Shown: positions 54,342 to 64,000 of the stretch, piece by piece
Position numbering within the stretch: position 1 is the stretch's first letter
Layout: each line of letters opens with the position of its first letter
From: Fragilariopsis cylindrus CCMP1102
Lineage: Eukaryota > Bacillariophyta > Bacillariophyceae > Bacillariales > Bacillariaceae
Direction of reading: 5' to 3'
DNA: 64,000 bases
Assembly (NCBI GenBank): GCA_900095095.1
Contig: FMBT01000300.1
Location: 558,001 to 622,000 of the forward strand
Position numbers and translations under genes: made by a program
Notes under the pieces: model-generated
What the model saw: the letters and a program-made list of their open reading frames with translations, nothing else
Database searches by the model: none
What the model was told of the DNA's origin: nothing

Positions 54342-56568
54342 TTAAGACTGTTGGCATTGTACGCCTTGTCGTCCATCTTCGTCGTCACTGTCGTACTCGC
54401 TGCTGAGTTCGGCTCCACCCTTTCCAAAGTGTCGAAGATCAGCTTCTACCATGAAATGCTCTTCTACTTCACTTACATCGTGATCTACTTCCATGTTGGC
54501 ATCCGGTAAGAGATCTCTCAATTTATCAACTACGTCCTTCTTCAACGATTTTGGAAATTCGATGTGAAACGCAACATAGAGAGATCCTTTGACAAATGGA
54601 TTTCCTCGGCTGGGCATACCTTCGTTAGGAACCATCATCATGTAAGGCATGGAGCGGCCAGAATCCGGATCCTTTGATTCACTTTGAATGACCTCACCAG
54701 GTTTCGTCTTGATTATAACGTCTCTACCATCTAGGTGGTTGAAACGCAGCTAAATGAATCGAGGAGAAAAGAGGAATACGAAAAGTGAGAAACCACGCGG
54801 TATAATATTCCGGCAAATAGAAAGAAGCCGTAATGATTTATCATTCATCAATATCATCAGTAGGAAATGCATAGTTATTATTATGTTTACAGTTGTATGG
54901 TAAAAATTAGAACTTACCGAGAATCCGGTTAAAGCTTGATTAAGACTGATATTTTGCATGATCAACAAGTCTGCTCCTTTCCTCTTGAACAAATCGTGTT
55001 CTTTCTCTTGTATGATGAAATTGACATCCCCGGTTTCTCGTCCTGGTACTTCATCAGCCATTCCCCGGAAAGTAATCTTTTGGTTATTTGCCGCACCCTT
55101 TTCCACGTGGACTTCAACTACCTTTCTTTCGTTCTTGGTTTTTGCGTTGTAACCCTGTCCTGAACATTCGCCGCATGGTCTATACGAATTAGGATTTTAT
55201 TAGAGAAGTAGAAAAGATAAGGAAGATTATGTAAGCTAGGAATATTAAGAAACAAATTATGATCCCTTTCGAACAAATTAACGAGCGATAGAATCGATCG
55301 TCGAACGAGCGATTAAAAAAGATAAATCACTTACCGTTGCATCTGCGTGATCATGCCGGGTCCTATTTGCCGCAATTCCATTACGACTAGAAAGAAACAA
55401 ACAAGAAAGAATTTGGTGGCAATTTGAGGTGGTTAGTTTTTTTCTGGTTCTTTCCTGTTCCAATCGATAATAATGGATACATACGAACACGCTTTGCTCT
55501 TGGAATAAAACGGCTAAAATTGTATTAAATCTTACCTCCTTGTCCGCGGCATGCTGAGCACACGTTGGAATCTCCGACGATCACCTTTCGGAAGATAAAA
55601 TTACAACAACAACAAAAAGTGCAGAAAAGTGCAAAAAATTTAGCAGAAGCAAATTGGGGGGGGGGGGGGGGCTCTGTTGATATTGGGAGAGAGAAGGAAA
55701 GAAAAATCATCATAATTCAATTTACGCACCTTTCGGTTGATTGCTAATTTGACCATTTTTCCGTTATATAGATCTTCCAAGCTGACTTTGAGGGGATGCT
55801 GGAGACTATTATTCAATTCATCACGTCGATAAATATATCATACCCCATTGGTTGGTTGAATAAATAGAATCAACAACAAAATGCAGAAAAGAGCAGAAAA
55901 GTTAGGTTGAAGAAACAAGAAAAAAAAATTGAAAATCTGTTGATATTGGAGAGAAGCATAATAGTTCATTTCACACGCACCTTGGTCCTTTACGGGGACC
56001 GGGACTTCTTCCTCTTCCGCCGCCACCAAAGAACATGCTGAACAAATCTTCCCCACCAGCACTAGAAGGTCCTTCGCCATTTTGTTCCACTCCCTCGAGA
56101 CCATACTTGTCGTAAATTTCACGTTTCTTAGGATCTGACAGAATTTCGTATGCTGTGCGATTAATTAGGTTATTGTTATGTATTGTTATCGCTGGTGTGA
56201 GTAAATTATAATGGGGCAAAGTAGAGGAATGGAATTGCGAGTTCACTAGATTTATTTTTAAAGACTATCAAACTTCCGGGAAAAATCCAACAACGAAGAT
56301 AGATAATAAGATAAGACAAAAAAAAAACGAAACGAAACGTACCGGCATTCACTTCCTTAAAAAAGTGCTCATCACCACCCTTATCAGGATGATGTTTCAA
56401 ACAAGATTTTCGGTACGCTTTTTTCAGCGTCTTCGCATCGGCACTCTTTTCGACGTCAAGTACCTCATATAATTTAGTTGTATCAACTTCTTTGTTGCGT
56501 CCTCCGGGCATGCCTCCTGGCATACCACCAGGCATACCACCGAAAGGATTTCCTCCACCAAAGTGCAT
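54342..56568 (-). CDS. Type I DnaJ/Hsp40 co-chaperone (DNAJA/Ydj1-like)
   Basis: Seven exons: 56568-56343, 56152-55981, 55805-55730, 55584-55536, 55386-55335, 55179-54918, 54749-54342; phase consistent, 414 aa. J domain with [10 protein letters not shown], then a Gly-rich part ([13 protein letters not shown]), client-binding domains ([41 protein letters not shown]) and the C-terminus VQCQQS, a CaaX farnesylation box like that of Ydj1/DNAJA1. Only two CxxCxGxG zinc motifs are present (CSACRGQG and CGECSGQG) instead of four: those flanking RQIGPGM, i.e. the second zinc site; the first site (motifs 1 and 4) is gone. The N-terminus has a GGMP repeat. Cytosolic, membrane-associated Hsp70 partner. 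Introns 2 and 3 resemble each other; intron 3 holds a G16 tract. Confidence 0.94.
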
Positions 56569-58107
56569 AGTATTGTCGTGTCTATAGTTTCGATATTCAC
56601 AGCGTTGGTACGGTGAACAGATTCTACAAATGCAATTCCTCTAGTGTTGTATGTTCAGAGTTCAGAATTCGATATTGTAATGTAAAAAACGATAAAAAAA
56701 TTTCATTATTTTTCTACCTTTCCCGCAACAAACAAAAAGAGGTTTTTTTTTCCGCGCCTAGTCACGCGGGATAAGAAACGACTATTTCATACTATTTGGA
56801 TTTTTACAGTAAACTAACTATAAATAAATAATTAAAATTAAGGGAAGCTTATGAAGCAGGCACTGGTTTGCTGTTCCTCCAACGCAATCAATTCTTACAG
56901 AGGTGCCATTATAGAACTAGACTAATTATAGACTACTTGTGCCTCTAATCTAACTGGGTGCCAGATCTTTGTGTACAGTGGTGTGGCCTTAGCTGCCCCT
57001 TATTACTTGCAGAAGAAGAAGTTAAATTAATAAATATCCATATTATTATTCTTATGGAGGTGCAAGTTTCAAGTGGATCTGCTCATGATATTTTACATTT
57101 TAGCTTCCTTTGTGTAGTTTTCTTTGTCATTGATTTGTGGTTAAATCAAATAAAAGAAGGTGTTGTGTCAACCAGTATTATGAGTGTTATACTGCTGCTA
57201 TGCTACTGTCTGATGAATCAACACGGCTCAGTTGAAACTTTCACTTGATCAAAGCTCAAAAATGTAAGGCATGAAAGTGTTTGTGAAGAGAGTACTACAT
57301 GTCAATTCTGTATATTACTTATCTATTACACTATTATTCAATTTGGAATCCTCCTCTCTTATGCACCTCTTGTGGCGATTCAAAGATGTGCCTGTCATCC
57401 CTATATAACCTCATAGGATCTCCCTCAACAAACCAGATTCAACCAAACTATATCTCCCTATTTTAAATGTATTGTGCGCTAAATATTGGCACCTCTCTGT
57501 TGTTGTATTATACCGGCCTATACTAATGGAGGTACAGTCAAATGAATTCCCAATGTCATGTTGGTGTAAATGATTTTCTATTCAAATTCTTGATGCACAT
57601 AAAAAAATCTTCCTCAACGCAAGGTATCGTGTGCGCGATTGAAAATGTCATGAAAGTTCCTACCTAGGATTGGACCACATCAGCTCTTCTCTCTTCATTG
57701 TCGTCGTAATACTACACTGCTAATTAAAGTACTAAATGATGCAATAGTGATAACAACGATTCAAGTAATAGCAACAACATAGTAGCAACAACAGAGCAAA
57801 GGCAAGATTTTTCAATCTTCTCCCCCTGCTAGTTTATATAGCTCACACTGTATACACACTACTCTACCTACACCTGTATCATTTTCAATCATTCTGTTTT
57901 TATATTTTTTATTATTCTGCCTGCCATTTTTGTTCCTATTGATGCCTCTATTTGATAGTCCTTCACTGTCGTTGTCTTCTACTTTTTTGTCCATTGTGTT
58001 CTTTCTGTGTATTGTATATATATTATATATTCGACTAAAGTACACTTCATTATACATTTTTGAATATTCGCGCATGAAGGATAGACGCAGTTGAAACAAA
58101 GTAAAAT
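56569..58107. other. Intergenic region without recognised gene
   Basis: 1.5 kb, AT-rich. Scattered frames under 100 codons on both strands (for example 57812-58099 minus) are low in complexity and not called. Confidence 0.5.
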
Positions 58108-58111
58108 AGTA

Positions 58112-58313
58112 CTTCCTCCGAGCAGCGCTAATTTACCACAAAGTTTTGGTACTTAAATTTCACGCAAGAAAAAACTACGGGATTCTAGGGAATTCAGGTG
58201 AACGCTTTCAATTTAAATTAATTTATTTTAATTCTTTCCCTAAAAACCCTTCCTTTGTCGCGTGAAATTTGACGTCTAAAACTTTTGGGTAAATTAACGC
58301 TGCCCGGAGGAAG
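58112..58313. mobile_element. Stowaway-like MITE (Tc1/mariner type), 202 bp
   Basis: Terminal inverted repeats of about 55 bp: the left starts CTTCCTCCGAGCAGCG and the reverse complement of the right starts CTTCCTCCGGGCAGCG; they stay alignable through AATTTAC and AAATTTCACGC (roughly 85% identity). Each end abuts a TA dinucleotide (58110-58111, 58314-58315), the target duplication of Tc1/mariner elements. The terminal CTTCCTCCG resembles the Stowaway consensus CTCCCTCCG. The AT-rich centre has no coding capacity. Non-autonomous; moved by a mariner-type transposase elsewhere. Confidence 0.8.
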
Positions 58314-58857
58314 TACTGTTCTTACTAGCCAGCTACTCGCTAGTGATAGTATTTAGTACTGTGGGTAGCTAGTCCAACTCCGTACAGTACGTACTCCGTA
58401 CAGTACCGTCACTCATGAAAAATTCGTACTAGTACAGTTTACAATAATTGAATCGTTTTTTTTTTCACCGCACCGGGCGAACGCTATCTCCTCTTTTTTT
58501 CTCTCTTTTTGATAATCAAGAACGACCGACGATGGATTCATATAAACTGCCACCGTAAATCGCAAGGAGTCGAACACAGTTGCAAACAAGTCCCACTTTT
58601 AAATTGGCACAAAGACCGTCTCGCACCGACATCGATGTACATGTACATTTCCGTCCGCCTTTTCATACGACTTACATTTAGTTATTCTACTCTTTAGGAG
58701 GAGTGACCACGGAGAGATTTCTGTTTTTCTTCGAATTGTTCAGTCAATCAATGTTGTAAGGTATTTTCATCGGCAATCGGCAACATCTATATCTGTAGTG
58801 CCATTATTTCAACAGTAGAGATCCAAGAAGACTTTACATTCTTCTCTAATATCGACC
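58314..58857. other. Upstream region of the 860-aa gene
   Basis: Contains repeated GTACAGTAC-type palindromic words around 58382-58440 and a pyrimidine-rich stretch near 58490. It presumably includes the promoter and 5' leader of the gene that follows; no RNA gene recognised. Confidence 0.4.
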
Positions 58858-61440
58858 ATGGCTGCATTTTTATCCTTTTCTCGACGCAAAGCATATGAAA
58901 CAGCAGGGTATCAGCAACCAATTGATCCATGGAACCTTGGTGTGAGTACCAGTACTAGTAGCGTAGATAGTATCGCACATCAAAGTAGTGGCGATGACAC
59001 GCTCCTTTCCACGAGAACGCCCCCGACTCCTGAAGGACTTAGACCCAGAAAGTCAATTCAGAGAATCCGAAAGGATGTCCTAGAAGTTTATCATCATCGT
59101 CATGAAACAAATTTCAAGAATAACCTATCTCGTGAATATAATATTGCCACCGACTGCAAACTTCCTCCTCCACAGACTCTACCACAAACACAATATAGGT
59201 CAGGTTTCCAGGCAACTGCTTCTTCTTTTCGAGAACTACCCGCATCTGGGATTCTTCCAATTTCCCTTCAAGATGCTCGTAGATCTCCCTTAGACATGAC
59301 CTCATCATTCTATAAGCCATCATTGGAAGACAACGAGAATTGGAATGAGGAAGATGTCGATATAGTTTCATTGGCGGAGAACAAATTTTCGCAAAAACAT
59401 GAACGCAAAAAGCGTCGACAACAAAAAGTTGCTGTATCTCCGGACCTGAAAAGAGGTGGTAAGGCTAAAACAGCCGTGGGTGCTCTGGTTTTTGCCATGA
59501 CCGAGTCCTCTGTACGACCGAATAATCCACAAGGGTTGGCAAGTACGAAAAAAACAAATGACGAGACGTCTTATCATTCTATTTTACCACCAAGAACTTG
59601 GATGAATGATCACCAATACGAAGACGAGTATTTAATGGATGATTATGCCGATGAGGATGATACGATCGACTGTGACGGGGACGATGATGACAATCAATCG
59701 TCTCTTCATGCTTCTCCGTCTTCTATTCGATTGAGACGAAAATCACAATCTCAGCAAGATACAAGTTTTACCCGGGGGATTCTAAATAATGAGCACAACT
59801 CGTCCTGGCTCGAGGAAACGTCTAATCGAGATCACTTGCCCTATAATTTTAACTCAATTATGACGGAAGAAGGTACTGGTACTTCACTCAGAGAGAAGAT
59901 CGATGCTCCTCGTATTTTGTCATTGGTAAACGACACTGATGGGCTCAATGTTAGTGCCATAAGTCATTCTCTGCACCAAAGAGATATCGAGACCCTCCAT
60001 AGCTTAGCCGATACGATGGAAGACGAAGAGGAAGAATATAAAGAAATTCCTCTCTATTATCAGGCCTTAACAGATACGCATGATGTTGCCAACGATGACG
60101 CCCTTCTTCTGGCAGAGGATAACAATCATAGACGGATTAAAGAAGATGTTCTTCGATCTACATTCGAACGCTTACAGTATAGCTTGGATCTATTGAAGGA
60201 AGTATTTGATATACACAGTTCGTTATTTCTTGGAGTACAAACGACGAAAAGTGGTCGGAAATATTGTCGTATTTTGGAAGACTTACTACTGGAAATGCGG
60301 GAGAAAGATTCATGCGATACTCGAAGGCAAGCACTACTGTTTTGTTTGTCGCTAATACAAAATACAAATCAAATTTCTGATATCAGTCCTTTTCCAACTT
60401 ATCTTCCGAATCATTGCTGGAAACCCCTCCCCGGATTCCGTTCCTCTCTTGGTTTGGAGGAGGAGCCTCAAAGCCCGTCAACTATTCGGGGTGGAGATAC
60501 ATCCTTATTTTCTCTCCCATCGGATTCTGCAAATGATAGCACACCTCATACATCAAATGTGAGTATGACTACTACCATAACAACTATAGTATCTCCCGAT
60601 AAAAGCACATCGCAGTTCTTTAACCATCAGCAACGACCGTATTATGTTTCCAACGATCGTGACAATGACGATGCTGATCGTTTTGGAACGCGTAGGACGG
60701 TAGAATCCCTTGTCAACCTGCTTCGAAGACTTGAGACTTCTTGTCAATACCTGGAGTCAAAAATGAGTGCAGGAGAAAAGTTGAAGGTTATCGAAGACAT
60801 CAAGAAAGTGTATCTTGAACTTTTAATCGTACCGACACAAGATCTGAAGCAAATTATAAAATGTTTTGAGATGAAGTTCGATCAGACCTCATATTTAACA
60901 AGGACAGTATCCGATGATCAAGATATACATATATCTCGGTCGATTCTTCGTCCCCTTAATTCATATGAAAGCGTTAAGATGATACCAAAAAATGAAACAG
61001 AAAATGCCGATCAGCGACAAGTTGCACTGGCAGGAGAAAATTTACGGGTCAATATTGTTCAGTGCGATGTCAACGGAGTCATCGACAACCAGAATCAGAG
61101 TATAGAGTGTGACTTATGGAGCCCAACAACCAACGATATGAATAGTTTGATACATCCTCAAAGCATCGAGGAGAGCGTGACCGCGATGAGAAACGAATAT
61201 ACAGCAGTGGTAGAAGAAGAAGAAGAACACATAGATGACCTAAGACGCACTGTAGGGAGTTTCGACCGTGAAAGCGACCAAGAAGAAAGAGAAGCAGCTC
61301 CATCGTCGGACGAGGATTTGCGTGATAATGTACATGCTGCAACTGGTACCATTCGACGGCAACGTTCGAGAAAAGGTCGAAATTGGAAAAAACGTTTTTT
61401 GGCGCTAAAGAACCGAGGTCGACAAAAAGCTTCTGAATAA
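58858..61440 (+). CDS. Large, mostly disordered protein of unknown function
   Basis: Single-exon, 860 aa, ATG in good context (ACCATGGCTG). I recognise no domain. Visible: a basic, Ser-rich N-terminal 120 residues; an acidic belt (YADEDDTIDCDGDDDDN, about 260-275); two helical, hydrophobic segments likely to fold (about 425-510, RSTFERLQYSLDLLKEVF; and about 610-680, SLVNLLRRLETSCQYLES to LKQIIKCFEMKF); a Glu-rich stretch near 780-800; and a strongly basic C-terminus (RRQRSRKGRNWKKRF). The basic tail suggests nuclear or nucleic-acid contact, but that is inference. Length and codon continuity argue that it is a real gene. Confidence 0.8.
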   Translation: MAAFLSFSRRKAYETAGYQQPIDPWNLGVSTSTSSVDSIAHQSSGDDTLLSTRTPPTPEGLRPRKSIQRIRKDVLEVYHHRHETNFKNNLSREYNIATDCKLPPPQTLPQTQYRSGFQATASSFRELPASGILPISLQDARRSPLDMTSSFYKPSLEDNENWNEEDVDIVSLAENKFSQKHERKKRRQQKVAVSPDLKRGGKAKTAVGALVFAMTESSVRPNNPQGLASTKKTNDETSYHSILPPRTWMNDHQYEDEYLMDDYADEDDTIDCDGDDDDNQSSLHASPSSIRLRRKSQSQQDTSFTRGILNNEHNSSWLEETSNRDHLPYNFNSIMTEEGTGTSLREKIDAPRILSLVNDTDGLNVSAISHSLHQRDIETLHSLADTMEDEEEEYKEIPLYYQALTDTHDVANDDALLLAEDNNHRRIKEDVLRSTFERLQYSLDLLKEVFDIHSSLFLGVQTTKSGRKYCRILEDLLLEMREKDSCDTRRQALLFCLSLIQNTNQISDISPFPTYLPNHCWKPLPGFRSSLGLEEEPQSPSTIRGGDTSLFSLPSDSANDSTPHTSNVSMTTTITTIVSPDKSTSQFFNHQQRPYYVSNDRDNDDADRFGTRRTVESLVNLLRRLETSCQYLESKMSAGEKLKVIEDIKKVYLELLIVPTQDLKQIIKCFEMKFDQTSYLTRTVSDDQDIHISRSILRPLNSYESVKMIPKNETENADQRQVALAGENLRVNIVQCDVNGVIDNQNQSIECDLWSPTTNDMNSLIHPQSIEESVTAMRNEYTAVVEEEEEHIDDLRRTVGSFDRESDQEEREAAPSSDEDLRDNVHAATGTIRRQRSRKGRNWKKRFLALKNRGRQKASE

Positions 61441-61760
61441 TCTTTTTCAACAATGAAACATCGTACTTGGAGAGATAATCGATGATACGTTAAATTTTTA
61501 TTCCAAGATTAAAATTCATCTGACATTTTTTACAATAATGTATACAATTGTAGATTATTATAATTAATTAATTACTGTAATGGAAGGAACAATAAGTTGC
61601 AATCGCAATTATTCATAGAAGTTTATCTCGTATCTTAGTACAACAAAGTAAGGTAGCATCACCAAGCATGTTCGATATGATCTCAATTGTTCACTTTTTG
61701 GAAAAGCAAGACAGACAATCGTATCGTGTTTCCAGATTAATTCACATTCTTTATATTATC
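61441..61760. other. Spacer between convergent genes
   Basis: 320 bp AT-rich, containing the 3' ends of the 860-aa gene and MoaD; nothing else recognised. Confidence 0.4.
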
Positions 61761-62030
61761 TCAACCTCCTGATATGGGCGGAATCAATGCAATTGTATCC
61801 CCATCTTTCAAAGCTAGAACCTGTCCTCTCGTCACATACTCTTCATTTAAAGCCAGCGTAAGGTTTTCTTCATCTTTGACCATGGATGCCAAACCGGGAT
61901 ATTCCAGTGCAAGTAGACGTCTCAGAGATGAAGTATTTGCCTCATCAGGGGTTAATTCAATGCATTTTTTAGAAATGTCACCAGCTGCTTCGCGGGCCGA
62001 TGCAAAGAAAAGAACCTGAATTGATATCAT
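61761..62030 (-). CDS. MOCS2A: Molybdopterin synthase small subunit (MoaD/MOCS2A)
   Basis: 89 aa, full length for the family. Ubiquitin-like fold starting ISIQVLFFASAREAAG and ending LIPPISGG. The terminal Gly-Gly is thiocarboxylated by the MoeB/MOCS3 activator and delivers sulfur to precursor Z together with MOCS2B, giving molybdopterin for nitrate reductase, sulfite oxidase and xanthine dehydrogenase. Middle conserved blocks: LRRLLALEYPGL, LALNEEYV, LKDGDTIALIPP. Single exon; no targeting peptide, cytosolic. The large subunit is not encoded beside it in this window. Confidence 0.93.
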   Translation of the reverse strand: MISIQVLFFASAREAAGDISKKCIELTPDEANTSSLRRLLALEYPGLASMVKDEENLTLALNEEYVTRGQVLALKDGDTIALIPPISGG

Positions 62031-63092
62031 TAATTAGTCCGAAATCAATTGATCTGTTGCTGTTGCTGTTGTTGTTGTATTTATTTGTTTTGTGTGTGTT
62101 GTGTCATACTTTTGTAGAACTTGAATTGATATATCATGCATAAGTTACTGTAAGTTACTACGGTACTGGTACTGTGAGCGTGAAAAGTATACCAAAAGTA
62201 TACTAGTACCATCGGCCGCCACAACACACGTATTTAAAATTCAGTGCTAATTTCAGACATGCCACAAAGTGAAAAACTGGATGATTCCCGAATTCAAATA
62301 ATCCTACGGTACACGCACAGAATCCTACACGCACAGAAAAAAAATAAAAAAATAGAATAATAGGTGCTATGTTAGCTTTATTTCCAAATGGAATCTTACT
62401 TTTCCCCTCTTAGATAAATAATAAAACTATCAGCTACAGTATTTGATCTGCACACGATCAATATCAATCACAAAGTCTCGCAACTTAAGGTAAGTTCATG
62501 ACAAGGCAGTTTGAAGCATGGGACATAATGCAGATAAATAGACAGTGTGTATGTGTGTGTATGTGTGTGTTCGATACGATAGTTGCTACAGTTATTCGCG
62601 GTCTTTCATAATCGCTCCGTTTCTTCAGATGCTATTTTGCATTTTGCGGATCTAGCAGCGCCGACAACCGACTTCCAGCTTTCGTTCGTCAAAAATTGAC
62701 AGAAGCGATGACGATGGAAAACGAATGCACCATAAAAATTCATCTGTCAAGTAGCATTCGGTTCGGATGATGTAGTTGCCATCATGGTCAACCAGGTCAT
62801 CATCATACAATACACACAGAACGATGATAATACCATTGGATCTACTTTTTCGTTATTCGTTTGTGAGCACGCGCGAATTTGTATTATTGTACAGTAATGC
62901 GCGTTTTCCATTTATTTTAAAATTATTGGAAATCGACAAATGCAAAAATAATCGCACATCGGAAAACTTTTCCTCTTTTACATTGTACAATTAATTGCAT
63001 GTACTCATACACTTTTTCTTTCTTATTGTTATCACACATAGTCCATCTTCGAACAACAATCCTCGTATATACTACTAATCTATATACTAATC
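62031..63092. other. Intergenic region upstream of the V-ATPase gene
   Basis: Includes a TGTTGCTGTTG repeat near 62052-62075 and a GTGTGTATGTGTGTGT run near 62546-62570. It lies between divergent genes, so it must hold both promoters. No gene recognised. Confidence 0.45.
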
Positions 63093-63757
63093 ATGAGTGT
63101 TGAAATGGAAACTTGCCCGGCCTCTGCGCCCTTCTTCGGCTTTATGGGCGTCACTTCCGCCCTTGTTTTTGCTAATATCGGTGCTGCCTACGGAACTGCC
63201 AAGTCCGGTGTTGGTATCTCTTCAATGGGTGTTATGAACCCTGGCTTGGTTATGCGTAACATTATTCCTGTTGTTATGGCGGGTGTTTTGGGTATTTACG
63301 GTTTAATTGTTGCTGTTATTATCCAAGGTTCTATTGTAGCTCCTCAAAATGGTCTTGCTCAATATTCTCTATACACTGGTTTCGCACATTTGGCTGCCGG
63401 TCTTTGCTGTGGATTATCAGGTCTTGCTGCTGGTATGGCTATTGGTATTGTTGGAGATGCAGGTGTACGAGCTGTTGGACAACAAGAAAAACTATTTGTT
63501 GGTATGATTTTGATCTTGATTTTCGCAGAAGCTCTTGGTCTTTACGGTACGTAATATAATGTATTTGACTTTAAAATGAATATACAAACAATAATGTGAT
63601 ATGCACAATGAAGATAATTGTTGAAATGGTATTGTCATTCTTACACATAATTTCCTTTGTTGTTTAATCTGTATACTTATTTCATCTCTTTTTCGTAGGA
63701 CTGATTGTTGCCCTTATCTTATCACAAAACTCTTTTATATGCGAGGGAAATAATTAG
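63093..63757 (+). CDS. V-type H+-ATPase proteolipid subunit c
   Basis: Two exons, 63093-63546 and 63699-63757 (intron GTACGT...TTCGTAG), about 170 aa. Four membrane spans in two hairpins, with typical V-ATPase c sequences: [29 protein letters not shown], given here only as its first part [12 protein letters not shown], then [44 protein letters not shown] and [19 protein letters not shown]. The Glu in FAEALGLYG is the proton-carrying residue of the rotor ring. It acts in vacuolar and endosomal membranes, and in diatoms likely also in acidification of silica-deposition and other vesicles (inference). Exon 2 encodes the last half-helix and a short tail CEGNN. Confidence 0.96.
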
Positions 63758-64000
63758 AATTGTTACAGTTGATTTTTTTATGTAGACATTTTGACCCTGT
63801 AAATATTTCTTTGTCTTATAAAATATTCTAGAATCTATGTTGAAGCTACAACAATTGATTTTCGTTTCTTAGAGCTTAATTCGTCCCTCTAGACAACTAG
63901 TAATATTAAGTTCCATCCCATAATTAATTTGTGGATGTACAACATCGCAAATAGTTAATCGCACATGTCTTGTTTAGAAAAGGAAAAGTGATAGATTATC
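63758..64000. other. 3' flank of the V-ATPase c gene
   Basis: AT-rich 3' UTR or intergenic sequence to the window end; nothing recognised. Confidence 0.4.

Noticed and set aside
57812-58099. 95-codon minus-strand frame rich in Asn/Lys/Arg
   Set aside because: Low-complexity AT-driven translation in intergenic DNA with no homologue recognised.
58108-58317. Extension of MITE ends to AGTACT
   Set aside because: AGTACT is itself palindromic, so the extra match does not prove longer termini; the TA-bounded 58112-58313 fits the known family better.
1-64000. tRNA, rRNA and spliceosomal RNA genes
   Set aside because: Looked for T-loop GGTTCGA-type boxes, the U6 ACAGAGA region and U2-type starts on both strands by eye and saw no convincing candidate; a covariance-model scan would be needed to exclude them.

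Overview
The window looks like nuclear DNA of a diatom (an AT-rich stramenopile). Evidence: many short GT-AG introns; two Ty1/copia LTR retrotransposons of the kind called CoDi in diatoms; remains of a DUF6824-type gene (recalled as a family expanded in diatoms); and an MnmG protein with a signal-peptide-plus-transit-peptide leader of the sort used for complex plastids. Assignment below diatom level is not possible from the sequence. Exon structures were worked out by hand from splice sites, reading phase and protein family conservation.

Layout. 1-1.2 kb: a leucine-rich-repeat protein. 2.6-18.8 kb: a nested retroelement block. Copia element A (2647-18757, LTRs 813/818 bp, 5-bp target duplication TAGAG) is split by copia element B (9800-16490, LTRs 245 bp that look identical, target duplication CTGAA). 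Element A itself landed in the loop of a large hairpin whose two 69-bp arms now flank it. 20-24.6 kb: a thioredoxin-fold protein, a divergent HIBCH/mS47-like protein and, head-to-head with it, a 93-aa mitochondrial single-membrane-span protein. 25.9-31.3 kb: a DEK-type chromatin protein and a long PPR protein, followed by a decayed DUF6824 gene. 32.7-36.1 kb: an unrecognised membrane protein and a UDP-glucuronate 4-epimerase. 37.9-45.2 kb: a two-RRM glycine-rich RNA-binding protein with duplicated microexons, a GAPN-type aldehyde dehydrogenase, and a class II fructose-bisphosphate aldolase with a C-terminal membrane anchor. 48.5-56.6 kb: plastid-type MnmG, a membrane J-domain protein and a farnesylation-motif type I DnaJ. 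58-63.8 kb: a Stowaway-like MITE, an 860-aa disordered protein, MoaD and the V-ATPase c subunit.

How the genes relate. No pathway cluster is present, but there are suggestive pairs: aldolase and GAPN-type dehydrogenase (both act on triose phosphates) are convergent neighbours; two J-domain genes are convergent neighbours; the HIBCH/mS47-like gene and a small mitochondrial gene share a 504-bp divergent promoter region.

Cautions. Several otherwise conserved host genes (DEK, PPR, aldolase twice, the 33-kb membrane protein) carry apparent single-base frame breaks. This pattern fits residual indel errors of a long-read assembly at least as well as gene decay. Promoters, RNA genes and UTRs could not be called with confidence; no tRNA or rRNA was recognised.
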